A DNA stretch of 60,724 nt from Anaerolineales bacterium (GTDB taxonomy: Bacteria; Chloroflexota; Anaerolineae; 4572-78; NAK82). The DNA lies in contig CP070811.1 in assembly GCA_020343875.1 (NCBI GenBank), positions 4,477,070 to 4,537,793 of the forward strand. Reading direction: 5' to 3'. A program made the position numbers and the translations under genes. The notes beneath the pieces are model-generated. The model saw nothing but the letters and a program-made list of their open reading frames with translations, was not told the origin of the DNA and ran no database searches. Positions 53,182 through 60,724 of this stretch are shown piece by piece; position 1 is the first letter of the stretch, and each line of letters opens with the position of its first letter.

Positions 53182-53910
53182 ATGTCAACTGAAACCCATA
53201 TCCTGGAATTGCTGCCTGCATATACATTAGATTGCCTGGATGAGGAGGAATTCATTCAGGTTTCAGAGCATTTGGCGGCGTGCGCCGAGTGTCGTGATCA
53301 GCTGCGTTTTTATCAGACCGTCACCGATCAGCTGGCCCTGGCCGTTCCCGGTGCTGATCCACCCATAGATTTGAAACAAAGGCTGATGGATCGCGCCCGG
53401 CCGTCACGCCCCGCTCCGTCTCCGCAGCCTCGACTATCGTGGTGGGATCACCTGACCAGACTGATGCCCCGCGCCACGCCCGTTTGGGGCTTGGCCAGCC
53501 TGGTTCTGATTGCCGCTCTGGCCATCAGCAACGTGTGGCTGTGGCAGCAACTTAGCCGCCCCCAGCCACTCACTGAGCCAGGGGTTATGCGAACCATTCC
53601 CCTCTCTGGAACCCAGGTAGCGCCACAGGCTTCTGGCTTGCTGGTGATCAGCATCGATGGTGAGCACGGCACGTTGGTTGTAGATGGTTTGTCCCCCCTC
53701 AAGCCAGGCTTGCAATACCAACTCTGGTTGATTCGAGGTGATCAAAGGACCAGCGGCGGTGTCTTCTCGGTCAGCGAGGAGGGCTATGGCTCGCTATGGA
53801 TCTCTTCCCTGCAGCCTCTCTCGAGCTACTCGGCCGTTGGCATCACCATTGAACCGGAAGGGGGCAGCCCTGGTCCTACAGGCGACAAGGTCTTGGGGGG
53901 TACGCTTTGA
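53182..53910 (+). CDS. Anti-sigma factor (RskA/ZAS-type)
   Basis: 242 residues from the ATG of MSTETHILELLPAYTLDCLD. The N-terminal anti-sigma domain has the zinc motif HLAACAECRDQL (H-x3-C-x2-C). One membrane segment (about 101-122; VWGLASLVLIAALAISNVWL) leads to an extracytoplasmic RskA C-terminal domain (about 140-240; GLQYQLWLIRGDQRTSGG). It should hold the ECF factor encoded 73 bp upstream at the membrane. Release usually needs a site-1 cut and then a site-2 protease; a site-2 protease gene is at 4034, far away in this window. Confidence 0.9.
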   Translation: MSTETHILELLPAYTLDCLDEEEFIQVSEHLAACAECRDQLRFYQTVTDQLALAVPGADPPIDLKQRLMDRARPSRPAPSPQPRLSWWDHLTRLMPRATPVWGLASLVLIAALAISNVWLWQQLSRPQPLTEPGVMRTIPLSGTQVAPQASGLLVISIDGEHGTLVVDGLSPLKPGLQYQLWLIRGDQRTSGGVFSVSEEGYGSLWISSLQPLSSYSAVGITIEPEGGSPGPTGDKVLGGTL

Positions 53911-54008
53911 CCACCCGGGCGCATAGCCTGCACCTCTGTTGACTCAACTCCCCCGTGGTTCCAGGCACCGTGCAGCATCAAGACCCGGTTCACGTGGGAA
54001 GTAGCACA

Positions 54009-55427
54009 TCACGTCTCCACTGCCCTACCCAGCGCCTTGACAATCTCGACTAATGCTTGCGGGCCACCCACGTTGCCGGGAAAGACGACGTAGGGCATAC
54101 CTGGGTAGCGGCTCTCCGGGCCCAATTGCCATACCGGGACCCCGGGTAAGATCTGGCCGAGCACCAACGCTCGTCTGATGCCCAGCGCCCGAGTGGCTAC
54201 ATGGCTTGAGGTAATGCCTCCTTTGGCAACCAGATAGCGGGGCTGGCTCGAAATTGCCTGCGTGATGGCCACCAGGCCCTCGGAGACTTGCTGCCCAATG
54301 GATAGACTGCTCTGCACGTCCGCTCCGGTAATGAGCCGCCGGCTGGTGTAGACCACCACGTCCCGATCCTGCTGCAGCGCCTGGTCCACCTGCTGGGCCA
54401 CGTGTTCAATCTCGGCTTGCCTGTGCCCCGCAGCCAGCAACGCTTCCACACTGATTTCAATGCCCGCTATTGCCGACTGGGTTAGGAGAGCGTTGATCTG
54501 GCTGGTCGTTCTGGGTACATGCGAGCCAACGATGAACAGACCCCCCCGGCCAGGCGGCATCGCGAAATCAGTTCGGGTGAGCAGTGGACGTGGAGGAAGG
54601 CCGGCCCGGACTCGAACGAACGAAGCTGCGCTGCGATACAGGAATCGCTGCCCACTTGCCTCGGCGGCCAATAGGCCTTGCGTGAATACTTCCATATCGC
54701 GATAGCTGGACGCGTTTATGACGCACACACTTCCGGGTGCAAGATCTGCGAAGCGCTCGGTCACCCGTTTCGGCCCGCCGCGGCGGATGTCCTCAATGGA
54801 GAGTGAGGCCACAGCCTGGGCCGAGACACGCCCATCCGTCTTTTCCTCGACCCATTGACGCAAATTCGACGCGCGATAGCCAAAGACCGCATCACGTGCA
54901 AACTCGGTCTCTCCCGCAGGGACCAGCCATTCGCCTTCAGCCACGTAATGGATATCGTTGATGGTATACCGGCCACCCTCCAGGAAGAAGGGAATGATCA
55001 GCCAGGCATCGAAGTCTTGTCCCAGTGACTCAGCTAGCGCCTTCACCTCGCCCGGGAAGTGCCCCCGCAAGGTCGAATCGCTGCGGCTCACGGCGACGAA
55101 TTCTCTGGCGGCACGCCTGCCAGCCTCCACCAGGTTGCCACCGATTTCGGCGTTCATCGCCTGCGCTTCGGTGAGAGGCAGGCTGCGTGAGTTGGTCAGC
55201 AGGTAGAACACGGGCAGGTCGTTCACGAGCTCGGAACAAAGTGCTTCTACCGGCCATTCGGTTAGAACCGGGACGCTGTGAACCGTTTGGGTGCCCGTGG
55301 GGTCATCATCCAGGACCACCACCTTGCGACGGCCTACCTTAACCTCATGTTGAATGTCTGACAGCAAGTCGTCCGGCCACTCATCGGGAAGACTGGCCAG
55401 GAATTTATCTTTGGCTTTCTTGTCCAT
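54009..55427 (-). CDS. Four-carbon acid sugar kinase-family protein (DUF1537; DtnK/OtnK-like)
   Basis: 472 residues. The N-terminal part has VVLDDDPTGTQTVHSV and VSRSDSTLRGHFPGEV, both hallmarks of the DUF1537 N-domain. The C-terminal nucleotide-binding part has KGGITSSHVATRALG and PGNVGGPQALVEIVK. Known members phosphorylate D/L-threonate, D-erythronate or related acids. It is the last gene of an operon with a TIM-barrel isomerase, Fe-dehydrogenase, SGNH hydrolase and LsrF-like aldolase. The common partner dehydrogenase PdxA2 is missing, so the pathway differs from the standard threonate route. Confidence 0.9.
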   Translation of the reverse strand: MDKKAKDKFLASLPDEWPDDLLSDIQHEVKVGRRKVVVLDDDPTGTQTVHSVPVLTEWPVEALCSELVNDLPVFYLLTNSRSLPLTEAQAMNAEIGGNLVEAGRRAAREFVAVSRSDSTLRGHFPGEVKALAESLGQDFDAWLIIPFFLEGGRYTINDIHYVAEGEWLVPAGETEFARDAVFGYRASNLRQWVEEKTDGRVSAQAVASLSIEDIRRGGPKRVTERFADLAPGSVCVINASSYRDMEVFTQGLLAAEASGQRFLYRSAASFVRVRAGLPPRPLLTRTDFAMPPGRGGLFIVGSHVPRTTSQINALLTQSAIAGIEISVEALLAAGHRQAEIEHVAQQVDQALQQDRDVVVYTSRRLITGADVQSSLSIGQQVSEGLVAITQAISSQPRYLVAKGGITSSHVATRALGIRRALVLGQILPGVPVWQLGPESRYPGMPYVVFPGNVGGPQALVEIVKALGRAVET

Positions 55428-55583
55428 CTCGGTCTCACGCAGATTGGAGCCGCACGCTGGCGAAAGCTAACCTAGGCGCCCAACATTATGTCAACTATAT
55501 CCCCTTCCATCCTTGTGAATGCCGGCCAAAAGCTGCTTGCACCGCTCCGGCGCCCGGCGTGGACTGGAGATAATCGGCCAATA

Positions 55584-56411
55584 TCAGGTGCCAGGCACGA
55601 CCTGCCGCATATACGCAATCGTCGCCTCAGCCGCTGTATCCGGGTCCGGACGAGCCAGCAGCTCAGCCGAAAGATATCCCTGGTAGTCCATTTCGCGTAG
55701 CGTGGCTATGATGCTTGGGAAGTCCAGGTGCCCCTCTCCTGGGGGGAGGCGGTTGCTGTCGCCCAGGTGGACGTGCCACAACTTGCCTGCTGCTATCCCT
55801 TGGCGGAAGGGCTCAGTCAGCGACGCCTCTTCGATGTTGACGTGGTACGTATCGAGCAACAAACCCAGGTGGCTGTGACCCACTTCCGCAATCAGGGCCA
55901 ATCCTTCGTCAGCGTTGTTGAGTAGGTCCGACTCGTAGCGATTGAGGGGCTCCAGCACCAGGCGTACGCCTCGCTCGGCTCCCTTTTCAGCCGCCATCTG
56001 GAGAATCTCGATCAGCCTTTTACGAGCCGGCTGGCCGCCGGCCCAAGCCAGGCGCCCCCGGAAGCTGCCAATGGTGACCAGCGGCGCTTCCAATGCTGCT
56101 GCAAAATCGATCAGGGCATGCAGTCGAACCGTGGCCTGGCGACTCACTTCAACATCAGACGCCAACAGGGTCAGCTTATCCACCAGATAAATGGCGCCGC
56201 TGGCGATGGCGACCACAGCCAGCCCTGACTCTGATATTTGGGTATGAATGGCTCGGGCATCTAATTGGCCCGGGCGCACCACCATCAATTCGACACCGTC
56301 GTAACCCAGCCGGGCTGCCTTCTGCAAGCGCTCGCTGAAAGTGCCGGAGAGGAGCGCTACCGGTATGTGTATCTCAACCTCTGGGGTTGGAGTTGCAAGG
56401 GCCAGTTTCAT
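55584..56411 (-). CDS. Sugar phosphate isomerase/epimerase (AP-endonuclease 2-like TIM barrel)
   Basis: 275 residues. A xylose-isomerase-like TIM barrel with the metal-site pattern of the family: Glu in LVLEPLNRYES, Asp-x-x-His in LLLDTYHVN, His in LWHVHLGDSNR, and Glu in YLSAELL. Related enzymes include hydroxypyruvate isomerase, OtnI/OtnC-type and 3-dehydroshikimate dehydratase-like proteins. A role in isomerising the sugar acid or its oxidised form fits the operon. A 156-bp gap separates it from the kinase gene; the Fe-dehydrogenase gene ends 29 bp upstream of it. Confidence 0.88.
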   Translation of the reverse strand: MKLALATPTPEVEIHIPVALLSGTFSERLQKAARLGYDGVELMVVRPGQLDARAIHTQISESGLAVVAIASGAIYLVDKLTLLASDVEVSRQATVRLHALIDFAAALEAPLVTIGSFRGRLAWAGGQPARKRLIEILQMAAEKGAERGVRLVLEPLNRYESDLLNNADEGLALIAEVGHSHLGLLLDTYHVNIEEASLTEPFRQGIAAGKLWHVHLGDSNRLPPGEGHLDFPSIIATLREMDYQGYLSAELLARPDPDTAAEATIAYMRQVVPGT

Positions 56412-56440
56412 AGCGGCTAGATCCTCTTATCTTTGCACCA

Positions 56441-57715
56441 TTAGGCAGGCACGTTATGGATAACACTCAAGTCCCCTGTCTTGGCTGCGCGCAGTACTGG
56501 CCCCATGTATTGATCCACCATCTCAGCCGTGAGCGGCACTGGCATGTTCTCCAACTTCATCTTGAGCTGGGGATTCTTGGCCGCCGTCAAGGCCCGTTCA
56601 ATGTGTCCTTCGCTGAAGCCAGACACCTCTCCCAGGGTAGCCGGAAAGCCGATGCTCCTCTCAAAGCTGATCATGGCCTCGGCCACGGCGACACCCAATT
56701 CGCGCCCGCTCAGGCCCTCAATATGCGGGCTGGTGTATCCTGCCTCGGCAAAGATCTTACCAACCAGTTGGAGTGGTCCCTGAATGGCTGGCGCGAAGAG
56801 CACGGTGTAATAGGGGTTCATGATAGCGCAGGCCCGCCCATGGCTCAGAACATCCACCAGCGAGAAGCTGGTCAGGTGCCCACCGTTGGTGCCGCCGATC
56901 ATGATAGCGTATCCCCCCAGGTCAGTCGCCAGGCCAAGCGCCTCTCGGCCTTCGGCGTCCCCGGGGTTCTCTATCACGCTTGGCAGGTACTCCACCACCA
57001 GCCGGATGCTCTCGCGGGCCACCTCTTCCATTTGTGCGTAGTAGGGCTTGCCGACGGCGCCGTACAGCACCTCCAGTGAATGGGCAATGCCGTCTAGCGC
57101 TCCGTCGGCAGTCAGCGAAGCAGGCGACCCGTAGGTTACTTCATAGTCGAAGACGGGCCGGGCTGGCACGATACCTTCGTCCACAATCAGCTTCTTCTGC
57201 CCTGTCTTCACATCGGTGATGTTGGAGTACTTGGTCAAGTGAGCCCCAGAACTGGCTGCGGTCTGGATGGCGACGTGCGGCGTCAGCTCCTGCCGGCTAT
57301 CGATCAGAGCTTGGGTGACCAGGCCGGTCCCGAAGTAGTCCTCGATGTCGCCGCCCAAAGTGCGTAACACCTCGGCTGCCTTGGTGGCGTCAATGGTGCT
57401 GCCTCCGCCGAAGCTGACGTTCACGTCCGGGTTAAGCTCTTTCAACTCAGTGGTGATCCGCGCCAGATCTTCACGGGGCGCGTTGGGCCTGGCCCCTTCG
57501 ATTTCCCCCAGTAGTTCTACGCCCGCTGCCCTCAACGACTGGCGGATTGTCTCGACATAGCTATCGGCGCCAGGGAAAACATCGCGTACCAGAGCTGCCT
57601 GTTTTCCCAACTGGGATGTCACGCCGCCAACCTGAGGGAGCACCCTTAAGCCGTGTAGATACCTGTCCTCCTTGAACTCGCGCAGCAGTGCCTGCGCCCT
57701 ATCAAAGGCTGCCAT
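56441..57715 (-). CDS. Iron-containing alcohol dehydrogenase
   Basis: 424 residues from the ATG at 57715, with GGAGGTG just upstream; the eight-codon longer start is rejected. NAD-binding FGGGSTIDATKAAEVL (GGGSxxD type) is in the N-domain. Metal ligands fit DGIAHSLEVLYG (Asp and His), GGHLTSF and LSHGRACAIMNPY (two further His). Family members oxidise primary alcohols, lactaldehyde, glycerol or hydroxy acids. In this operon it would oxidise or reduce a sugar-acid intermediate, perhaps replacing the usual PdxA2/LtnD-type dehydrogenase. Confidence 0.92.
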   Translation of the reverse strand: MAAFDRAQALLREFKEDRYLHGLRVLPQVGGVTSQLGKQAALVRDVFPGADSYVETIRQSLRAAGVELLGEIEGARPNAPREDLARITTELKELNPDVNVSFGGGSTIDATKAAEVLRTLGGDIEDYFGTGLVTQALIDSRQELTPHVAIQTAASSGAHLTKYSNITDVKTGQKKLIVDEGIVPARPVFDYEVTYGSPASLTADGALDGIAHSLEVLYGAVGKPYYAQMEEVARESIRLVVEYLPSVIENPGDAEGREALGLATDLGGYAIMIGGTNGGHLTSFSLVDVLSHGRACAIMNPYYTVLFAPAIQGPLQLVGKIFAEAGYTSPHIEGLSGRELGVAVAEAMISFERSIGFPATLGEVSGFSEGHIERALTAAKNPQLKMKLENMPVPLTAEMVDQYMGPVLRAAKTGDLSVIHNVPA

Positions 57716-57753
57716 TCTTGCACCTCCATAATGGATCAATGTCGTAATGAATG

Positions 57754-58380
57754 CTATTCCAGGATTCTTCGCACGGCGTCAGCCACAGCCTGCCCCAGTT
57801 TCCGATGCTCGCCTGGTTCAAAATGGATCCCGTCAATATCGCTGGAGACGATAACTTCCGAAGCGTCCAGCAACTCGCAGCCGTACTCCTCGGCCACTCG
57901 CCGGTAATGTTCAGAGAATTTTCTTGACTTGGGGCCAGCTCCTTCAAACATCTCCGCAAACTCGGTGAGTTTCGCCACCGGAGGGGGCGCGATCAGCAGC
58001 ACCTTCGGTGGTCCTTCATCTGGCCCGGCGTCGCTCTTTTGCACGACATCTACCAAAACCCCGGCACCGTTGGCAATATCGTAGGCAGGCAGGGAAAAGC
58101 GCATCTTCAAATCGTTTGTGCCCAGCATGATTATCACCAAATCAAGGGGCTTGTGAGATTCGAGGCAAGGGATGAGATATTCTTTGCCGTTTTTGTATCC
58201 TTCGATTGGATCGTCCCAGACAGTGGTTCGCCCATTTAATCCTTCTTCGATGATGAGGTAGCTGGCTCCAAGCTCCTGCCTCAAAACGCCTGTCCATCGT
58301 TCATCTTGGGAGTAGCGTTCCGCGGTGGCGGGCGCGTAGCCCCACGTATTTGAGTCGCCGTAACATAGGATTGTCCTCAC
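57754..58380 (-). CDS. SGNH/GDSL-family hydrolase
   Basis: 208 residues with all four SGNH blocks: GDSNTWGYA (nucleophilic Ser), GLNGRTT (Gly), MLGTNDLK (Asn) and SDIDGIHFEPGEH (Asp and His). No signal peptide, so it acts in the cytoplasm. Related proteins are arylesterases, acyl-CoA thioesterases and carbohydrate acetyl- or lactone esterases. In a sugar-acid operon a lactonase or deacylase role is plausible but inferred. GTG start with GGGAG eight bases upstream. Confidence 0.9.
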   Translation of the reverse strand: MRTILCYGDSNTWGYAPATAERYSQDERWTGVLRQELGASYLIIEEGLNGRTTVWDDPIEGYKNGKEYLIPCLESHKPLDLVIIMLGTNDLKMRFSLPAYDIANGAGVLVDVVQKSDAGPDEGPPKVLLIAPPPVAKLTEFAEMFEGAGPKSRKFSEHYRRVAEEYGCELLDASEVIVSSDIDGIHFEPGEHRKLGQAVADAVRRILE

Positions 58381-58457
58381 GTGATAGTCTCCCGTATAGA
58401 TTACCTGCTGTCAATGAAGTCGCATTGAAGGAGATGCCACCAGGGTCGACCGGTAGC

Positions 58458-59273
58458 TTAGCGGTTCTGCCCTCCGCCAAGTCGGCTGAGTGCTTCGTCA
58501 ACAGTACCGCCGTGGTGAACAACGTGCCGCAATGCGCCTATCATGGCAGCTGTGTCTTCGCTCTGCCAAACATTGCGCCCAAAGGTGATGCCGGCTGCGC
58601 CCGCCTGTACCACGTCGCTAGCCATGCGCAATACGTCGGCATCCGTTTCCAACCTGGGGCCTCCCGCAGCCACCACCAATGCCGGGGCTGCCGCCTCAAC
58701 CACTTGTGCAAAGGTTTCCGCCGAGCCGGTATAGAAAGTCTTGACAATGTCAACCCCAAATTCCATGGCCAGCCGGGCAGCATACCTCACCTGTTGGGCT
58801 GAGTATCTTTCATCGGGCGGCACAAGCTCCCCGTTGGGATAGGCATGCACGATGACCGGCATGCCAAGCCGCTCTGCCTCACGCACAAGCGCAGCCAGGT
58901 TAGACAGCAGGTGTGGTTGCTGCGGACTCCCGACCGTCAGGGCCATGGCGATGGCATCCGCTCCCAGGCGCAGAGCATCTTCTATCTGGCTGACCCAAAC
59001 GTCGTGCTCGGGGTGAAAAGGGGACAGGCTGGAGCACTTCAGGATCAAGGCTATGCGGCCCACATAAGGGAGATAGCACCGCTCAGCGGTGCCCTTCATC
59101 AGCAGGATAGCGTCTGGGCTGCCACTGGCTACCCGCTCAATCACTGACTGTATGTTCTCCAATCCAGCCAGCACGCCGTAGCTCGGGGCGTGGTCTAAGG
59201 CCACCGTAAGAATGCGTCCTGATGTGGGGTTCTTCAGTCTTTGTATACGAACTGCCTTACCGAGCGTGGTCAC
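58458..59273 (-). CDS. Class I aldolase of the LsrF/DhnA (DeoC-FbaB) family
   Basis: 271 residues from the GTG at 59273, with AGGAGG six bases upstream; the 23-codon extension is rejected. A TIM barrel with the Schiff-base lysine in DIVKTFYTG (Lys178), an early ALDHAPSYG, and a C-terminal phosphate-binding AAGGPRLETDADVL and AGAAGITFGRNVWQ. The family includes archaeal FBP aldolase, LsrF and ADH-synthase. First cistron of the sugar-acid operon, so it probably cleaves the phosphorylated acid or ketose made by the other enzymes. Confidence 0.9.
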   Translation of the reverse strand: MTTLGKAVRIQRLKNPTSGRILTVALDHAPSYGVLAGLENIQSVIERVASGSPDAILLMKGTAERCYLPYVGRIALILKCSSLSPFHPEHDVWVSQIEDALRLGADAIAMALTVGSPQQPHLLSNLAALVREAERLGMPVIVHAYPNGELVPPDERYSAQQVRYAARLAMEFGVDIVKTFYTGSAETFAQVVEAAAPALVVAAGGPRLETDADVLRMASDVVQAGAAGITFGRNVWQSEDTAAMIGALRHVVHHGGTVDEALSRLGGGQNR

Positions 59274-59313
59274 GCGAAGCCTCCTGATTCTGCCTGGTTG
59301 ATGGTTGTCGCGG

Positions 59314-59361
59314 TCAAGATGTGCAGTGGAGGGGGTTGGCAATGATGCCGACCAGACCCAC
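59314..59361 (-). pseudogene. 15-residue ORF resembling the start of an ATP-NAD kinase/AcoX-like protein
   Basis: GTG start with a perfect AGGAGG seven bases upstream, encoding VGLVGIIANPLHCTS and then TGA. The GLVGIIANP segment looks like the first strand and NP motif of ATP-NAD kinase/AcoX-like proteins, which begin close to their N-terminus this way. After it the similarity stops. It may be the remnant left by a deletion, or a leader peptide in the 5' part of the aldolase operon. Confidence 0.4.
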
Positions 59362-59435
59362 AGCCTTGCCTCCTCGTGATGCGGGGTGAATGGTGGTAAG
59401 CCACACGTTCTCCTGCCACTCTGTGTGCCGCGTAA

Positions 59436-59464
59436 ATTCTACCATCCTGGTTTAGCTGTGTCAA
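59436..59464 (-). promoter_or_regulatory. Promoter of the sugar-acid operon
   Basis: Minus-strand TTGACA (59464-59459) and TAGAAT (59441-59436) with a 17-bp spacer; start near 59429, leader about 155 nt to the aldolase GTG, containing the short ORF at 59314-59361. Confidence 0.82.
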
Positions 59465-59625
59465 CACAATCGTGGGCTGGCGTAGAAGGCATCGCCTCCT
59501 ACTTATTGACTTGGGGTGTCCGCTGCAAGCTGGTCACTGGGCTCGGGCTGTCCAGAGCTGAGGTTTCGGCTAGGAACTCGATCTTGAGGGAATCTCGTGC
59601 TCGTTTCCGCCAAAATGTGTGATAG

Positions 59626-59654
59626 TTGTCAAATTATCTAGTTGGTGATATATT
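59626..59654 (+). promoter_or_regulatory. Candidate promoter before the short GGDEF-type fragment
   Basis: TTGTCA (59626-59631) and TATATT (59649-59654), spacer 17 bp. It points right toward the 42-codon ORF at 59700. The segment 59465-59625 between the divergent promoters holds nothing else I recognise. Confidence 0.6.
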
Positions 59655-59699
59655 TAACTTAGAATCTTGGGCAATACCAAATAGAGAGGCAACAGCCTT

Positions 59700-59828
59700 A
59701 TGAGGTATCTACCCAGAGCGGTGGCCGCTTTGGTGATTAGTTTGGGCATATTCTACAGCATTGAGAGGGGGTTAAACCCTTGGGAAAAAGGAGCTCGCTC
59801 AAGAGACACTAGCCCCTGGCAACTCTAA
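59700..59828 (+). pseudogene. 42-residue truncated paralogue of the following membrane GGDEF-like protein
   Basis: The ORF starts MRYLPRAVAALVISLGIFYS and runs IERG before a different tail and TAA. The neighbouring gene at 60032 starts MRRLPTSIVAFIIGLAIFYN and runs IER. The match stops after the first membrane helix. GAGAGG lies upstream of the ATG and a candidate promoter at 59626. It is most likely the remnant of a tandem duplicate; a real small membrane protein is less likely. Confidence 0.6.
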
Positions 59829-59843
59829 CTATTTTCATGGGGC

Positions 59844-59956
59844 TTTCATACGCAATTCATATGAAAAACGAGTAACATTCTTTGTGAAGGGCATCAAAAA
59901 TTCTAGCCAATTTCACATGAATTTTATGCGTGGTTCATATAGAACTTGGGTATAAT
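59844..59956 (+). promoter_or_regulatory. Repeated TTCATATGAA-like palindromes and TATAAT box before the GGDEF-like gene
   Basis: Three related palindromic sites: TTCATATGAA (59856-59865), TTCACATGAA (59912-59921) and GTTCATATAGAAC (59933-59945). A perfect TATAAT follows (59951-59956) without a good -35 box. The last site overlaps the expected -35/spacer area, which is where an activator or repressor would bind. AT-rich compared with the rest of the window. Confidence 0.45.
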
Positions 59957-60031
59957 TAGCTTCATTGGATGTGCCAGAAGTTGCAAGCTCTTACATGGAT
60001 ATTAAATCCTGGCGCATGAAGGAGCGGCCTC

Positions 60032-60724
60032 ATGAGACGTCTACCAACATCAATTGTTGCGTTCATAATCGGTCTGGCCATATTCTACAACATTGAGCGC
60101 TTAGACTTTGGGCAACAAAATGTTGTGAACATTGACTCATTTGTGTATGTTCTTGGTCTTGTTGCGGTTGTATCGGTTATTTGGGTGCCTCTATTGCGGC
60201 GTGCGAATGTGCTTGTCTCATTCGCAGCTTGGACTAGCATCTATCTTTTAGCAAAAGTTCTACTTATCGTCGCGCTTGGCAGACACCCACTGCTAGGTGG
60301 TATTTACACCTATCTCTCGATCACTGAGGCCGCACTACTTTTGATCATCGTCTGGCTGGCCCATACGGTTGCTTCTGCCCTGGACGATTTTGAAGGGGCC
60401 GTCGAAAAAGTCACATTCATCGATAACAACAAGCGCATCCGACGACTGGATGAGGCGACTGATGAAATACAACACGAGATTTTCCGCAGCCGGCATTACC
60501 ACCATCCGTTGAGCATCGTCATCGTTAAACCTGAACCTGGCTTCATTCAAACCGCTTTGCATCGTGCGGTTCAGGAAGTGCAGCAGACGATGCTGAAAAC
60601 TTATGTGATTAACAGCATGGTTCAGACTTTTAGTAAATATATACGGCGAACGGACCTGATCTTAGAACAGCGTGATCAAGAGCGTTTTATGATACTTTGC
60701 CCTGATACTACTGCTTCAGATTTG
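60032..60724 (+). CDS. Membrane protein with GGDEF-like domain (partial, runs off the right edge)
   Basis: 231 codons are open to the window end, with no stop. ATG with AAGGAG seven bases upstream. The N-terminal 115 residues form about four membrane segments (SIVAFIIGLAIFYNI, VYVLGLVAVVSVIWVPLL, and others). A helical linker (VEKVTFIDNNKRIRRLDEAT) follows, then the start of a GGDEF-type fold: HHPLSIVIVKPEPG, and RRTDLILEQRDQERFMILCP, where canonical cyclases read R-x-x-D...GGDEF. The visible active-site segment EQRDQERF lacks GGDEF, so it is probably a degenerate, non-catalytic domain. The rest lies outside the window. Confidence 0.75.
   Translation, partial: MRRLPTSIVAFIIGLAIFYNIERLDFGQQNVVNIDSFVYVLGLVAVVSVIWVPLLRRANVLVSFAAWTSIYLLAKVLLIVALGRHPLLGGIYTYLSITEAALLLIIVWLAHTVASALDDFEGAVEKVTFIDNNKRIRRLDEATDEIQHEIFRSRHYHHPLSIVIVKPEPGFIQTALHRAVQEVQQTMLKTYVINSMVQTFSKYIRRTDLILEQRDQERFMILCPDTTASDL

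Noticed and set aside
53911..54008. Possible bidirectional terminator between the anti-sigma and kinase genes
   Set aside because: Only short imperfect inverted repeats without U-runs are present.

Overview
The window reads as chromosome from an uncultured Chloroflexota-like bacterium (Anaerolineae/Caldilineae style). This is inferred from gene content, not from a marker gene. The indicators are a multi-GAF hybrid kinase, paired HisKA_2/ANTAR regulators, a TIR-STAND-WD40 giant, PMT/ArnT-like and YfhO-type envelope glycosyltransferases, a site-2 protease, a split B12 acyl-CoA mutase and many GTG/TTG starts. GC looks moderately high by eye. I saw no rRNA, tRNA, insertion sequence, prophage or CRISPR array.

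Layout. 1-351 (minus): an FMN riboswitch with a consensus promoter and a terminator, controlling a gene beyond the left edge. 352-6116 (minus): propeller lipoprotein, membrane pseudokinase, IMPase-family phosphatase, site-2 protease, HD hydrolase. 6296-12237 (minus): PRPP synthetase, histidine phosphatase, beta-carbonic anhydrase, MeaB-type GTPase and both subunits of a B12 acyl-CoA mutase whose substrate residues are those of isobutyryl-CoA mutase, not methylmalonyl-CoA mutase. 12343-18837 (minus): receiver protein, 6xGAF-PAS hybrid kinase, asparaginyl-tRNA synthetase. 19119-24175 (minus): a YfhO-flippase fusion and a polyprenyl-phosphate sugar transferase.

Divergent promoters near 24.4 kb begin the plus-strand half. 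It holds an FHA protein, a SUMF1-domain protein, Fmt, then PdtaS-like kinase, ANTAR regulator, NAD synthetase, a second HisKA_2 kinase and a second ANTAR regulator, followed by GSI-alpha glutamine synthetase with a structured leader and a CBS-ACT protein. This looks like a nitrogen/NAD signalling block working through RNA-binding regulators. 35935-45860 (minus) holds a rifampicin-phosphotransferase-like enzyme, a membrane protein, a metallophosphoesterase, an Ig-like lipoprotein and two tandem GT-C glycosyltransferases.

From 46 kb: a KH protein, then a 1775-residue protein with HTH-like, TIR, nSTAND NTPase, transmembrane, 14 WD40 repeat and beta-sandwich parts. This is the best candidate for an undescribed defence or cell-death receptor. 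Rhomboid protease and ECF sigma/anti-sigma genes follow. 54009-59273 (minus) is a sugar-acid catabolic operon: LsrF-like aldolase, SGNH hydrolase, Fe-dehydrogenase, TIM-barrel isomerase, DUF1537 kinase. The right end is more AT-rich and carries a 42-residue fragment of, then the start of, a GGDEF-like membrane protein that runs off the window.

Recurring short repeats of two types occur both between genes and inside gene ends and loops across the window.
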